A stretch of 9,323 bases of DNA from Gp22-AA3 sp964384905 (GCA_964384905.1 CAYLND010000143.1:1-9323), one strand, 5' to 3'; shown: positions 1 through 6,568, counted from the first letter of the stretch. Notes: generated from the sequence alone by a model not told the origin. Program-made: numbers and translations.

Positions 1-101
1 GCGCCATCGCGCGTCAGAAGGACCACGGCGGCGACGGGCGGCGCCGCGATCGCCGGCTCGAGGGGCGCCCGCACCCGCGCTCGGGCCGCGCCGCCACCCA
101 C
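1..101 (-). CDS. N-terminus of probable family 2 glycosyltransferase (partial, runs off the left edge)
   Basis: Only the first 33 codons are visible, and the frame is open to the window edge. The start is a GTG at 101-99, one base after the asnB stop. It is chosen because an AGGAGG Shine-Dalgarno lies about 9 bases upstream, inside the last codons of asnB, so the gene is probably translationally coupled to asnB. The peptide begins with a Gly/Ala/Arg-rich stretch followed by a hydrophobic strand, PPVAAVVLLTRDG (residues 21-33). This resembles the first beta strand of GT-A fold family 2 glycosyltransferases, which typically read VSVVIPTxNR/D near the N-terminus. Such an enzyme would add a nucleotide-activated sugar to a lipid-linked glycan at the cytoplasmic membrane face, which suits the neighbours. 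The start and coupling are well supported. The family call rests on about a dozen residues and could be wrong. Confidence 0.5.
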   Translation of the reverse strand, partial: MGGGAARARVRAPLEPAIAAPPVAAVVLLTRDG

Positions 102-102
102 G

Positions 103-2046
103 TCAGGCCGCCTCCTGCGCGATCCAGTGGTCGTACCACCGGCTGAGGTTGTAGAGCGTCCAGAGGTGCCAGCTGTGATCCCGACGGCCCGCGCGGTGCG
201 CCAGGAACAGGCGCTCGACGTGATCGTAATCGAGGAGATTCTCCTCGCGCAGACGCGAGCGCATGACGCCCTCGAGGGCCGGGGCATACAGATCGGCGCG
301 CAGCCACTCCCGGACGGGCGCGCCGAACCCCTGCTTCGGCCGGTGGATGATCTCCTCGGGCAGGAGGCCCGTCATGGCCTTCTTGAGCAGGTATTTGGAC
401 TGCCCGCCCCGGATCTTGAGCTCGGTGGGGACGCGCATGGTGAACTCGACCAGGGCGTGGTCCAAGAACGGCACGCGCGCCTCGATCGACGACGCCATGG
501 TGATCTTGTCGACGCGCATCAGCAGGAGCTCGGCCAGGCGGTTGCGCAGCTCCAGATAGACCATCCTCTTGCCGAAATCGTGGTCCTTCAGGCGATCACG
601 CGCCCGACGGTCGATATCGAGGACGATGTCGTGCGAGCTCAGGCCATCGATGCGCCGACGCGCGTCCTGCGACAGAAGACGCCGCTTTTCCTGCTCCCGC
701 CAGGCGATCGCCCCGCCCCAGAAGAACACTTCGTCCCGCGCCACCGAGCGCAGCAGATCCAGCCGCTCGCCGCCGCGGCGCAGCAGTGACGCCAGCCCGC
801 GGGCGGTCTGGTACGCCGTCATGCGCAGCGCGCGCGGCAGACGCATGAGCGGCCGGACGTAGCGCGCCTGGTTGCGAAAGGCGCTCAGGTAATGCGCGTA
901 GCCGAAGAACTGCTCGTCGCTGCCCTCCCCGACCTGCACGACGATCGTGCCGCTCTGCCGCGCCAGGCGCGCGACGAAATGCAGCGGCACGCACACCCAG
1001 TCGGCGATCGGCTCGTCCTGGTGGAACACCAGCTCCGGCATGAAGTCCAAGAGGTCGCGCCAGCCGATCGTGACTTCGTGGTGATCGGTCTTGAACTGGG
1101 CCGCGATCTTGCGCGCGTAGACGAACTCGTTGAACGACGGGTGGTCCTTGAATCCGACCGAGAAGGTGCGGACCGGTCGGTCCATGAGCCGCGCCATCAA
1201 CGCCACGTTGGCCGAGGAGTCGAGGCCCCCCGACAGGAACACGCCGAACGGCACGTCCGCCATCATCCGCTTCTCGATGGCCCGCGCCAGCAGCTCGCGG
1301 ATGCGCTCGGCGCAGAACGCCTCGTCGTCCGGGCGCTCGCCCGTCTCCGGCGCGGCATCGAGCGGGTCCCACCATCCGTCGATCCGGATGCTCCCCTTGC
1401 GATCGATGCAGAGACGGGTGGCGGGCGGCAGCTTGTGGACTCCCTGGAACAGGGTGCGCGGCGCCGGCGAGACGATGAAGGTCAGGTAGTGATAGAACGC
1501 GGCCAGATCGATGCGTCGCGTCATGCGCGGATGCGCCAGGATCGCCTTGATCTCCGAGCCGAACAGGAGGGTGCCGGGCAGCACCGCGTAATACAGCGGC
1601 TTGATCCCGATCCGGTCGCGCACCAGCAGGAGCTCGCCTCGGCGCGCGTCCCAGATCGCCAGCGCGAACATCCCCTCCAGGCGGCGCACGAAGTCCGCCC
1701 CTTCCTCCTCGTAGAGATGCACGAGCGTCTCGGTGTCGGTGCGCGATCGGTACGTGTGTCCCTTGGTCTCGAGCTCCCGCCGGAGGGGCGCGTGGTTGTA
1801 GATCTCTCCGTTGAACGTGATCCAGACGGTGCCGTCCTCGTTCGACATCGGCTGCCGCCCGTTGGGCGACAGATCGACGATCGACAGCCGGCGGTGGCCG
1901 AGACCGACGCGGCGATCGGCCGAGATGTGGACGCCCGCGTCATCCGGGCCCCGGTGCGTCATGGTGTCGCGCATCCGGATGAGGGTCCCCTCCTCCACAC
2001 CATCCCCGCCCCTTCCGAACTCAAAAACTCCGCAAATGCCGCACAC
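103..2046 (-). CDS. asnB: Asparagine synthase (glutamine-hydrolysing) family amidotransferase
   Basis: The 647-residue protein has the full two-domain AsnB layout. The class II glutamine amidotransferase domain (about 1-200) has the nucleophile Cys2 in MCGICG, RGPDDAG (32-38), RRLSIVDLS (52-60), the FNGEIYN motif (78-84) and D104. The ATP-dependent synthetase domain has the PP-loop SGGLDSS (272-278), GEGSDE (373-378), RVDK (511-514), EARVPFLD (522-529) and RPKQGFGAP (569-577). All key residues seem present, so it should release ammonia from glutamine and transfer it to an adenylated carboxylate. The start is GTG at 2046-2044. It is forced by Cys2 and by an in-frame stop five codons upstream (2061-2059); a weak GGAG lies 7 bases before it. 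The protein is longer than E. coli AsnB (554 residues), with extra helical sequence at about 385-490, as in long forms from polysaccharide loci. It has its own promoter and is probably cotranscribed with the downstream GT2. In this context the acceptor may be aspartate or a uronic-acid sugar; the sequence alone does not decide. Confidence 0.95.
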   Translation of the reverse strand: MCGICGVFEFGRGGDGVEEGTLIRMRDTMTHRGPDDAGVHISADRRVGLGHRRLSIVDLSPNGRQPMSNEDGTVWITFNGEIYNHAPLRRELETKGHTYRSRTDTETLVHLYEEEGADFVRRLEGMFALAIWDARRGELLLVRDRIGIKPLYYAVLPGTLLFGSEIKAILAHPRMTRRIDLAAFYHYLTFIVSPAPRTLFQGVHKLPPATRLCIDRKGSIRIDGWWDPLDAAPETGERPDDEAFCAERIRELLARAIEKRMMADVPFGVFLSGGLDSSANVALMARLMDRPVRTFSVGFKDHPSFNEFVYARKIAAQFKTDHHEVTIGWRDLLDFMPELVFHQDEPIADWVCVPLHFVARLARQSGTIVVQVGEGSDEQFFGYAHYLSAFRNQARYVRPLMRLPRALRMTAYQTARGLASLLRRGGERLDLLRSVARDEVFFWGGAIAWREQEKRRLLSQDARRRIDGLSSHDIVLDIDRRARDRLKDHDFGKRMVYLELRNRLAELLLMRVDKITMASSIEARVPFLDHALVEFTMRVPTELKIRGGQSKYLLKKAMTGLLPEEIIHRPKQGFGAPVREWLRADLYAPALEGVMRSRLREENLLDYDHVERLFLAHRAGRRDHSWHLWTLYNLSRWYDHWIAQEAA

Positions 2047-2077
2047 CGCCCGACTCCGTCATCTCGAACGAAGTGAA

Positions 2078-2094
2078 TGACTTGCGAAAAGTCA
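2078..2094 (-). promoter_or_regulatory. Inverted repeat over the predicted asnB transcription start (candidate operator)
   Basis: There is a perfect 6-5-6 inverted repeat, TGACTT-N5-AAGTCA. It abuts the -10 hexamer, sharing one base, and is centred on the predicted transcription start near 2087. A repressor bound here would block initiation. Alternatively the RNA could fold into a small 5' hairpin. The symmetry is directly visible; the regulatory role is inference. Confidence 0.4.
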
Positions 2095-2122
2095 ATATAG
2101 TCTCCGGTACAGGCCTTGTCCA
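2094..2122 (-). promoter_or_regulatory. Sigma-70 type promoter for asnB
   Basis: On the minus strand TGGACA (2122-2117) is followed by a 17-base spacer and TATATT (2099-2094). Each hexamer matches the housekeeping consensus at 5 of 6 positions with ideal spacing, in an AT-rich island inside otherwise very GC-rich DNA. The predicted start near 2087 gives a leader of about 41 bases before the asnB GTG. The preceding gene ends at 2147, so asnB and the genes after it can be transcribed independently of the polymerase genes. Confidence 0.7.
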
Positions 2123-2146
2123 CAAATTGACGCCCGCCCGGGCGCA

Positions 2147-4141
2147 TCAGAAACGGAGCGCGGCGGAGTCTCCCTTCGCGCCCAGTCGGGCCGCGAGCCG
2201 GTCCCTCTCGGCCTTTGCGTCGAGCACGATTTCACGCGCGTAACTGCTGTCGGGGGTGTATCCGGCGAGGGCCGAATGGATTGCCTCGGCCGAGGCCAGT
2301 GAGGCCCGGGCTTCGTCCTTTCGACCCGACTCCAAAAGAATGGATGCCTCGAGAGTACGGGCCCGCAGGAAATTGGGCTCGAGACGCAGGGCCCCTCGGA
2401 CCGCGGCCAGCGCCTCGTCCAGACGCTTCAGCTCGAGGAGCTGACCGGACAGCTCGAGACCCGGCAGCGGGTTGAGCGGCGCCAGACGCACCGCCTCTCC
2501 GTAGAGCGCCACGGCGCGCTGCGGCGCGCTGCGATCGCCGAAAAGGCTCGGGGCGAAGCGCGCGGTCAGACGCCCCAGGAGAAGCGGAAAGCGATAGTCG
2601 ATCGGCTTCAGACGGAAGGCCTCCAGAAGATCGGTCTCCACGTCGGCGAAGCCGTCCGGCGTGAGGGGACCGGAATTGAGGATCGCCATCGCCAGGTCAT
2701 GCCGGTACTCCGGCTGCAAAGGGTCGAGCGCCGCGGCGCGCTCCATCCCCGAGAGCCCGGCGCGCCCGAGCCCGAGAGCGGTCCGCGCCGCGCGATCCGC
2801 GAGGTACGGCAGGAGCACGGCGATCAGCTCCAGATAGATCGCCGCCGTCCCGGCCAGGGCGAGGGTCCATCCAGAACGGCGTCGCCGGACCACCTCCGGC
2901 GACGGGCTGCCCGAGCGCGCCTCGATCGCTTGAACCGCTCCCGTCGCGGCGCCGCCCGCGCCGAGCCGGATGGCGCCGAGCGCGACTCCCGCCAGAAGCG
3001 CTGGAATCATGGTGAGGGCGGGTCGCTCCTGGAGATCCTCGACACCCGCCTGCACGAGGAGGGCCAGGAGCCCCAGACCGGATCCGGCGAGCGCCGCCCC
3101 GATCTCCGTGCCGTCACCCTGCCGCAGCAGGAGCACGACCAGAGCGAGCGCCGCCGCGGCCAGGCCGAGCGCGGCCGGCAGGCCGATCTCGGCCGCCAGC
3201 GTCAGATAGGCCGAGTGCGCGCCGCTGAACGTGCGTCCGTAGAAGACGGGGCCGCTGCCGACCCGAAAATAGTGACGGGCGGCGACATGCGGAAACATGC
3301 CGGGACCATGTCCCAGGAACGGATGCTCGGCGAGCAGCCGCCACGAGGCGCTCCAGATCGACAGCCGGTCGTAGCGGTAGGGGTCGTCGGCGCGCCCGAA
3401 GCGATCCTTGAGGACCACGAACGCCAGCAGGCCGCACACGATCACCAGGAAAACCGTGCCGTAGCGCACGCGCCTGCTGCCGGCGCCCAGCCGGCCAACC
3501 CCGAAGACGAGAAGCACGGTGATCAGCGCGAGAAAGGCGCCGCGCGACTCGAGCAGCGTGATCCCCGCCAGGTTCACGGCCGCCGCGGCGCCCCAGAGAA
3601 AGCGCGCGCGCCGCGTGCCGGGAGCGAACGCCGCCGTGAGGCAAAGAAAGAAGCCCAACAAGAGAAAAGCGGCCAGGTGGTTCCGATTGAGGAACGTGCT
3701 GCCCGCCGCCGCGGCGCCGCCCTGCCGATAGCGGACGAGCGCCATGGCCGCCTGCAGCGAGGTGGATCCGACGATGGCGGCGCGCAGATGGATGAGCTCG
3801 TCCCGGTGGCCCACCGGCCCGAGGCCGGAGACGACGAACACCCCGTACGGGACGACGAGATCCCAGGCCCCGAGAGCGGCCGCGAGGGGATACGCCGCCC
3901 GCAGCGCGGAGCAGCCGGCCACGAAAAGCGCCAGGCCGCCGCATGCCGCCATTTGTGTCAGCGGATCGAGACCGGCGGCCGGACGCGACCGCGGAGATCG
4001 TCCGGCGACGATGCGGCCCAGCGTGTACAGAATCGCCAGCGTGTGGAGGATGAGAAGCCCGACGGGAGCCCTGCCGCCCTCGTGGAACGGCGCCAGGAGG
4101 ACGATGGCCACCATCGTCGCGGTCAGAATCCGTCCCGTCAT
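2147..4141 (-). CDS. O-antigen ligase/polymerase family (Wzy_C) membrane protein with C-terminal TPR region
   Basis: The 664-residue protein has many hydrophobic segments between about 5 and 450 and a soluble, TPR-like C-terminal region (about 455-655). Family marks include FLNRNHLAAF (150-159), ESRGAFLAL (198-206) with a likely functional Arg, and the Wzy_C core. The core comprises SIWSASWRLLAEHPFLGHGPGMF (261-283, with the invariant-type HPFLGHGPG) and GAHSAYL (307-313), whose His matches the position found important in WaaL-type ligases. TPR-like repeats such as DEALAAVRGALRLEPN (575-590) follow. Members join or transfer undecaprenyl-linked glycans on the periplasmic side. The ATG at 4141 is preferred over an in-frame start at 4378, which would add 79 Arg/Gly-rich residues buried in the upstream gene. 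The chosen start forms an ATGA overlap with that gene and begins directly at a membrane segment. No strong Shine-Dalgarno is visible, which fits translational coupling. Whether it is polymerase, ligase or protein O-glycosyltransferase cannot be told from sequence. Confidence 0.88.
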   Translation of the reverse strand: MTGRILTATMVAIVLLAPFHEGGRAPVGLLILHTLAILYTLGRIVAGRSPRSRPAAGLDPLTQMAACGGLALFVAGCSALRAAYPLAAALGAWDLVVPYGVFVVSGLGPVGHRDELIHLRAAIVGSTSLQAAMALVRYRQGGAAAAGSTFLNRNHLAAFLLLGFFLCLTAAFAPGTRRARFLWGAAAAVNLAGITLLESRGAFLALITVLLVFGVGRLGAGSRRVRYGTVFLVIVCGLLAFVVLKDRFGRADDPYRYDRLSIWSASWRLLAEHPFLGHGPGMFPHVAARHYFRVGSGPVFYGRTFSGAHSAYLTLAAEIGLPAALGLAAAALALVVLLLRQGDGTEIGAALAGSGLGLLALLVQAGVEDLQERPALTMIPALLAGVALGAIRLGAGGAATGAVQAIEARSGSPSPEVVRRRRSGWTLALAGTAAIYLELIAVLLPYLADRAARTALGLGRAGLSGMERAAALDPLQPEYRHDLAMAILNSGPLTPDGFADVETDLLEAFRLKPIDYRFPLLLGRLTARFAPSLFGDRSAPQRAVALYGEAVRLAPLNPLPGLELSGQLLELKRLDEALAAVRGALRLEPNFLRARTLEASILLESGRKDEARASLASAEAIHSALAGYTPDSSYAREIVLDAKAERDRLAARLGAKGDSAALRF

Positions 4142-5820
4142 GGGAGATCTCTTCGGGCGGCGCCGGCCACCGGGCGGTAGAGATCCTTGAGCGGATAGAG
4201 GAGATGCGCCGCGCGCACCTCGCGGTAGGCGTCGGCCGCCTCGCCAGCCGCGTCGTGAAACCGCGATCGGGTGAAGTGCAGGATCGCCGACTCGGGATTG
4301 AGCGTGACGGCGCGCGTCGCCGCGCGCTCCCCCTCGGCGCGCAGGGCCGGGTCGCTCATCCCGTGGGCGAGGACCCACTGGGCGACGAAGGCCTGCGGCC
4401 CCTCGTCCTCGGGCCGGAGCCGCTGCGCGGCGCGCGCCAGCTCGAGCGATTCCCTGAGATCACCCGCCTCCGCCGCGGCGCCCGCCGACTCGACGAGACT
4501 CTGGCAGCGGGCGCTCACCACCGCCTGCGCCGCGAACGCGAGCGTGCCGCAGAACGCCAGGGCGGCGGCCAGCCGGCGAGCGCCGCCGGGTGTACTCCGA
4601 CCGGTCGGCTCGCCCCTCTCCCCCAGACCGATCCCGATCAGCACCGCGGCCGGGATCGCCACCCCGGGCAGGAAGGCGGTGAAGTCGAGCAGGTTGTGCG
4701 CCAGGAAACCGGCCCCGCCGGCGAGCGCGGGCAGCGACTCGGAGACTGCCCGTCCTTCGACCCGCAGCGACCGTCCGACGGCCGCCAGAAGCGCCAGCAA
4801 CGGGATGATGCTCCACGCGCCCCAGCCCGCCAGCGCTTGCAGATAGGAGTTGTGCGCGTAGCGCGTCTCGTTCATCCCGGGCCGGATGTAGCGCGGGTAG
4901 AAGGTCCCGAAGGAGCCGGGGCCGGTGCCGAAAAGAGGATGCTCCCGAATCATGCTGGCCGCCGCTCTCCAGTTGCCGACGCGCAACAGGAGCGGGTCGC
5001 CGCCGGGCATCGTGATCTCTCCGCGGCGGGCGTGCAGGAAGAGTGCCGACCCGGCGATCGCCGCGGTCACGACGGCGGCCCTCATCAGGGCGCGATGGCG
5101 CAGCGTGACGACCGGCGTCACCAGGAACATCGCGAGCGCGACGGCGACCAGCGCGCCGACCGAACGCGTCAGCAGGAGCGCGTATCCCTGGAGAAGGATC
5201 GCGAGCAGCGGCGCGGCACGACCCCGGAAGTGGCGCTCGCGCGCGGCCCACGCGCAGCTCAGCGGCAGCGTCAGGCCGAGGAACCCTCCCAGCGCCGCCG
5301 GCAGCGTGAACGGCCCCGAGGGCCGACCGGCCTCGAGCCGCGCCAGCACGTAGGCCGAGGCGTCGTCCGGCGCCGCGCGCAGGGCCCGCGCCTCGATCGG
5401 ATAGGTGGCATGGTGCTGGACGATTGCCACCAGCGCCGTGAGGGCGCCGAGAGCGGCGAGAACACGCCACAGGCCCCGTCGCGCCGGCTCGTCGGAGGCG
5501 ACCGACCGGCCGAGGACGGCCGCCAGGACGAGCGTGACCGCGTCGCTCGCCTCGTCGAGCGCGTGGACGCGACAGGCCGCCGTCAGGACGGCGGCCGCGG
5601 CGAACGGGAGCAGACCGAGGGTCCAGCCGGGAAGCAGGCGGGATGGGGGCGCGCGCCGGGTCAGCAGAAGGACCGCCGCCCCCGCCAGGATCACCTTGCA
5701 GCCGGCCCGCGAACCAGGGTGCACCTCGGGCGGCTCGAGCACGGCGAGGCACAGGAGAGCGCACGCCAGGGCGGCCAGGAGGAGGCGTCGCGCCGGCGGC
5801 GCCGCCGAGTCATCGGGCAC
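4138..5820 (-). CDS. O-antigen ligase/polymerase family (Wzy_C) membrane protein with TPR-like tail
   Basis: This 560-residue polytopic membrane protein has roughly ten to twelve hydrophobic segments (about 11-435), then an Ala/Arg/Glu-rich helical tail (440-550) with TPR-like pairs such as ESLELARAAQRLRPEDEG (457-474). The Wzy_C region has RVGNWRAAASMIREHPLFGTG (280-300), PGSFGTFYPRYI (301-312) and YAHNSYLQ (321-328). His323 is at the position expected in WaaL/PglL-type transferases, and RPSGPFTLPAALGGF (166-180) replaces the usual FxNrNhLA motif. The start is GTG at 5820-5818, with GGGAGG 8 bases upstream. It is the first gene after the pilin terminator and overlaps the next Wzy_C gene by four bases. 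Both share architecture but differ clearly in sequence, so they are old paralogues or independent members. Alternative roles are glycan polymerase, ligase, or an O-oligosaccharyltransferase acting on the adjacent pilin. Confidence 0.87.
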   Translation of the reverse strand: MPDDSAAPPARRLLLAALACALLCLAVLEPPEVHPGSRAGCKVILAGAAVLLLTRRAPPSRLLPGWTLGLLPFAAAAVLTAACRVHALDEASDAVTLVLAAVLGRSVASDEPARRGLWRVLAALGALTALVAIVQHHATYPIEARALRAAPDDASAYVLARLEAGRPSGPFTLPAALGGFLGLTLPLSCAWAARERHFRGRAAPLLAILLQGYALLLTRSVGALVAVALAMFLVTPVVTLRHRALMRAAVVTAAIAGSALFLHARRGEITMPGGDPLLLRVGNWRAAASMIREHPLFGTGPGSFGTFYPRYIRPGMNETRYAHNSYLQALAGWGAWSIIPLLALLAAVGRSLRVEGRAVSESLPALAGGAGFLAHNLLDFTAFLPGVAIPAAVLIGIGLGERGEPTGRSTPGGARRLAAALAFCGTLAFAAQAVVSARCQSLVESAGAAAEAGDLRESLELARAAQRLRPEDEGPQAFVAQWVLAHGMSDPALRAEGERAATRAVTLNPESAILHFTRSRFHDAAGEAADAYREVRAAHLLYPLKDLYRPVAGAARRDLP

Positions 5821-5828
5821 GGTCGATC

Positions 5829-5834
5829 CCTCCC
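5829..5834 (-). promoter_or_regulatory. Ribosome binding site deciding the GTG start of the first Wzy_C gene
   Basis: GGGAGG on the minus strand lies 8 bases before the GTG at 5820. It supports this GTG start and shows that the gene has its own translation signal, unlike the coupled gene after it. Confidence 0.6.
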
Positions 5835-5841
5835 GCGGCCG

Positions 5842-5863
5842 GCCCGAGGACCGCCGCTCGGGC
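5842..5863 (-). other. Leader hairpin between terminator and first Wzy_C gene
   Basis: A perfect 7-base stem GCCCGAG/CTCGGGC encloses an 8-base loop. It sits between the pilin terminator and the Shine-Dalgarno of the next gene and has no T-run after it, so it is not a second intrinsic terminator. In read-through RNA it could influence translation or protect the 5' end of a processed transcript. In DNA this rich in GC such a stem may also be chance. Confidence 0.3.
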
Positions 5864-5874
5864 GCGATGCGGAC

Positions 5875-5908
5875 AAAAAAAACGGGCGGCGCCCGATGGC
5901 GCCGCCCG
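5875..5908 (-). terminator. Intrinsic terminator of the pilin gene
   Basis: Read on the minus strand, a perfect 11-base stem CGGGCGGCGCC/GGCGCCGCCCG with a 4-base loop (5908-5883) is followed at once by eight T (5882-5875). It starts 23 bases after the pilin TAA. This is a very strong Rho-independent terminator and should make the pilin mRNA largely monocistronic. Confidence 0.93.
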
Positions 5909-5931
5909 CGGTGTTCTCGGCCCAGAGACGC

Positions 5932-6390
5932 TTAGGTCTGCGTCCCCTGCGGCCACTGATAGAACTGGCCGTTGGCGAACATGATGTCGCAGTTGAAGTC
6001 CGACGTCTGACCGCCGGTCTGCGTTCCTGCGATACCATCCTTCGCGACGCTGACGATGGTGTACTGCGCACCGGTCGCCAGGGACGCGACTTGCCAGGCG
6101 TTGTTCCACCCGTCGGTCGTCGGCACCGTCTTGATGTAGATCGGGGCCACGAACGCGCTGACGCAGGCGGCACCACAACCCGCGCCCGCCATGTTCTTCG
6201 GGTAGAAGTTGTTGTCCACCGCGTACGACTCGACGGCCGTTCCGATGGACCGCATGTCGGCCATCGTCCTCTTCTGCTTGCCCCTGTCGATCGCGTTCAG
6301 CAGGTTCGGGATCGCGATGGCGGCGATGATGCCGATGATGGCGACGACGATCAGGAGCTCGATCAGTGTGAAGCCTCTTTCCTTGCGCAT
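5932..6390 (-). CDS. Type IV pilin / GspG-like pilin precursor
   Basis: The 152-residue prepilin has a short basic leader MRKERG, cleaved after Gly6 by prepilin peptidase. It is followed by a class III signal FTLIELLIVVAIIGIIAAIA with Glu at mature +5, a hydrophobic assembly helix and IPNLL. The middle (about 38-64) is alpha-helical, ending DNNFYP. The C-terminal half has DGWNNAW (93-99) and AQYTIVSVAKDGIAG (108-122), resembling the D-x-W-x-N and Y-x-I-x-S-x-x-x-D-G pattern of GspG-type major pseudopilins. There are three cysteines (72, 76, 134). It should be assembled in the inner membrane into a pilus or pseudopilus fibre. The ATG at 6390 is chosen over a frame extension to 6468, because the leader fits exactly and AAAGGAGGT lies 7 bases upstream. 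It has its own sigma-54 type promoter and strong terminator, so high, regulated expression is likely. No assembly genes are in the window, so pilus versus type II secretion cannot be settled. Confidence 0.92.
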   Translation of the reverse strand: MRKERGFTLIELLIVVAIIGIIAAIAIPNLLNAIDRGKQKRTMADMRSIGTAVESYAVDNNFYPKNMAGAGCGAACVSAFVAPIYIKTVPTTDGWNNAWQVASLATGAQYTIVSVAKDGIAGTQTGGQTSDFNCDIMFANGQFYQWPQGTQT

Positions 6391-6397
6391 CAGTGGA

Positions 6398-6406
6398 ACC
6401 TCCTTT
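6398..6406 (-). promoter_or_regulatory. Near-ideal Shine-Dalgarno of the pilin gene
   Basis: AAAGGAGGT lies 7 bases before the ATG at 6390. It is the strongest ribosome binding site in the window. It fixes the pilin start and predicts high translation. Confidence 0.9.
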
Positions 6407-6421
6407 CGGCACCCAACTAGC

Positions 6422-6437
6422 AGCAAGCGGGATGCCA
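6422..6437 (-). promoter_or_regulatory. Sigma-54 (RpoN) type -24/-12 promoter of the pilin gene
   Basis: The minus strand reads TGGCATCCCGCTTGCT. It has the invariant GG (6436-6435) and GC (6424-6423) separated by exactly 10 bases, and matches TGGCAC-N5-TTGCW at nearly every position. The predicted start near 6411 leaves a leader of about 21 bases holding the Shine-Dalgarno. Sigma-54 with a PilR-type activator drives pilA in Pseudomonas, Myxococcus and Geobacter, so both motif and context agree. Confidence 0.78.
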
Positions 6438-6568
6438 CACCGATGCGTCTCTCCGATCGCCGTCGCAAGCCTCTCCATCACGTGAGTTTACCCGGCTGAT
6501 TTCGACATTGTGGCCGCTCCGTCACGGTCGCCCGCGGTCCACAGTAACAACTTTCGTCAGGCTCGAGC

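Noticed and set aside
14..307. 97-codon minus-strand frame at the left end
   Set aside because: It overlaps asnB out of frame, is Arg/Pro-rich, and the GTG frame at 101 has a much better start signal.
892..2076. Open frame of 394 codons on the plus strand opposite asnB
   Set aside because: It is a mirror of the AsnB coding frame; asnB has complete catalytic motifs, a promoter and a stop-bounded start.
2135..2144. CGCCCGGGCG palindrome just after the second Wzy_C gene as a terminator
   Set aside because: It has no loop spacing and no T-run; such palindromes are expected by chance in DNA this GC-rich.
2699..4180. Open frame of 493 codons on the plus strand
   Set aside because: Antisense to the second Wzy_C gene, charged low-complexity translation, no recognisable motif or Shine-Dalgarno.
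4142..4378. N-terminal extension of the second Wzy_C protein
   Set aside because: The 79 extra residues are Arg/Gly/Pro-rich, lie wholly inside the upstream gene and precede an obvious membrane start with an ATGA junction.
4204..6420. Very long open frame on the plus strand (738 codons)
   Set aside because: It is Arg/Gly/Gln-rich low-complexity sequence without domains, antisense to the well-supported Wzy_C gene, the terminator and the pilin. Such frames are common opposite genes with high third-position GC.
6391..6468. 26-residue N-terminal extension of the pilin
   Set aside because: It would cover the sigma-54 promoter and Shine-Dalgarno and add a leader far longer than the exact MRKERG prepilin leader.
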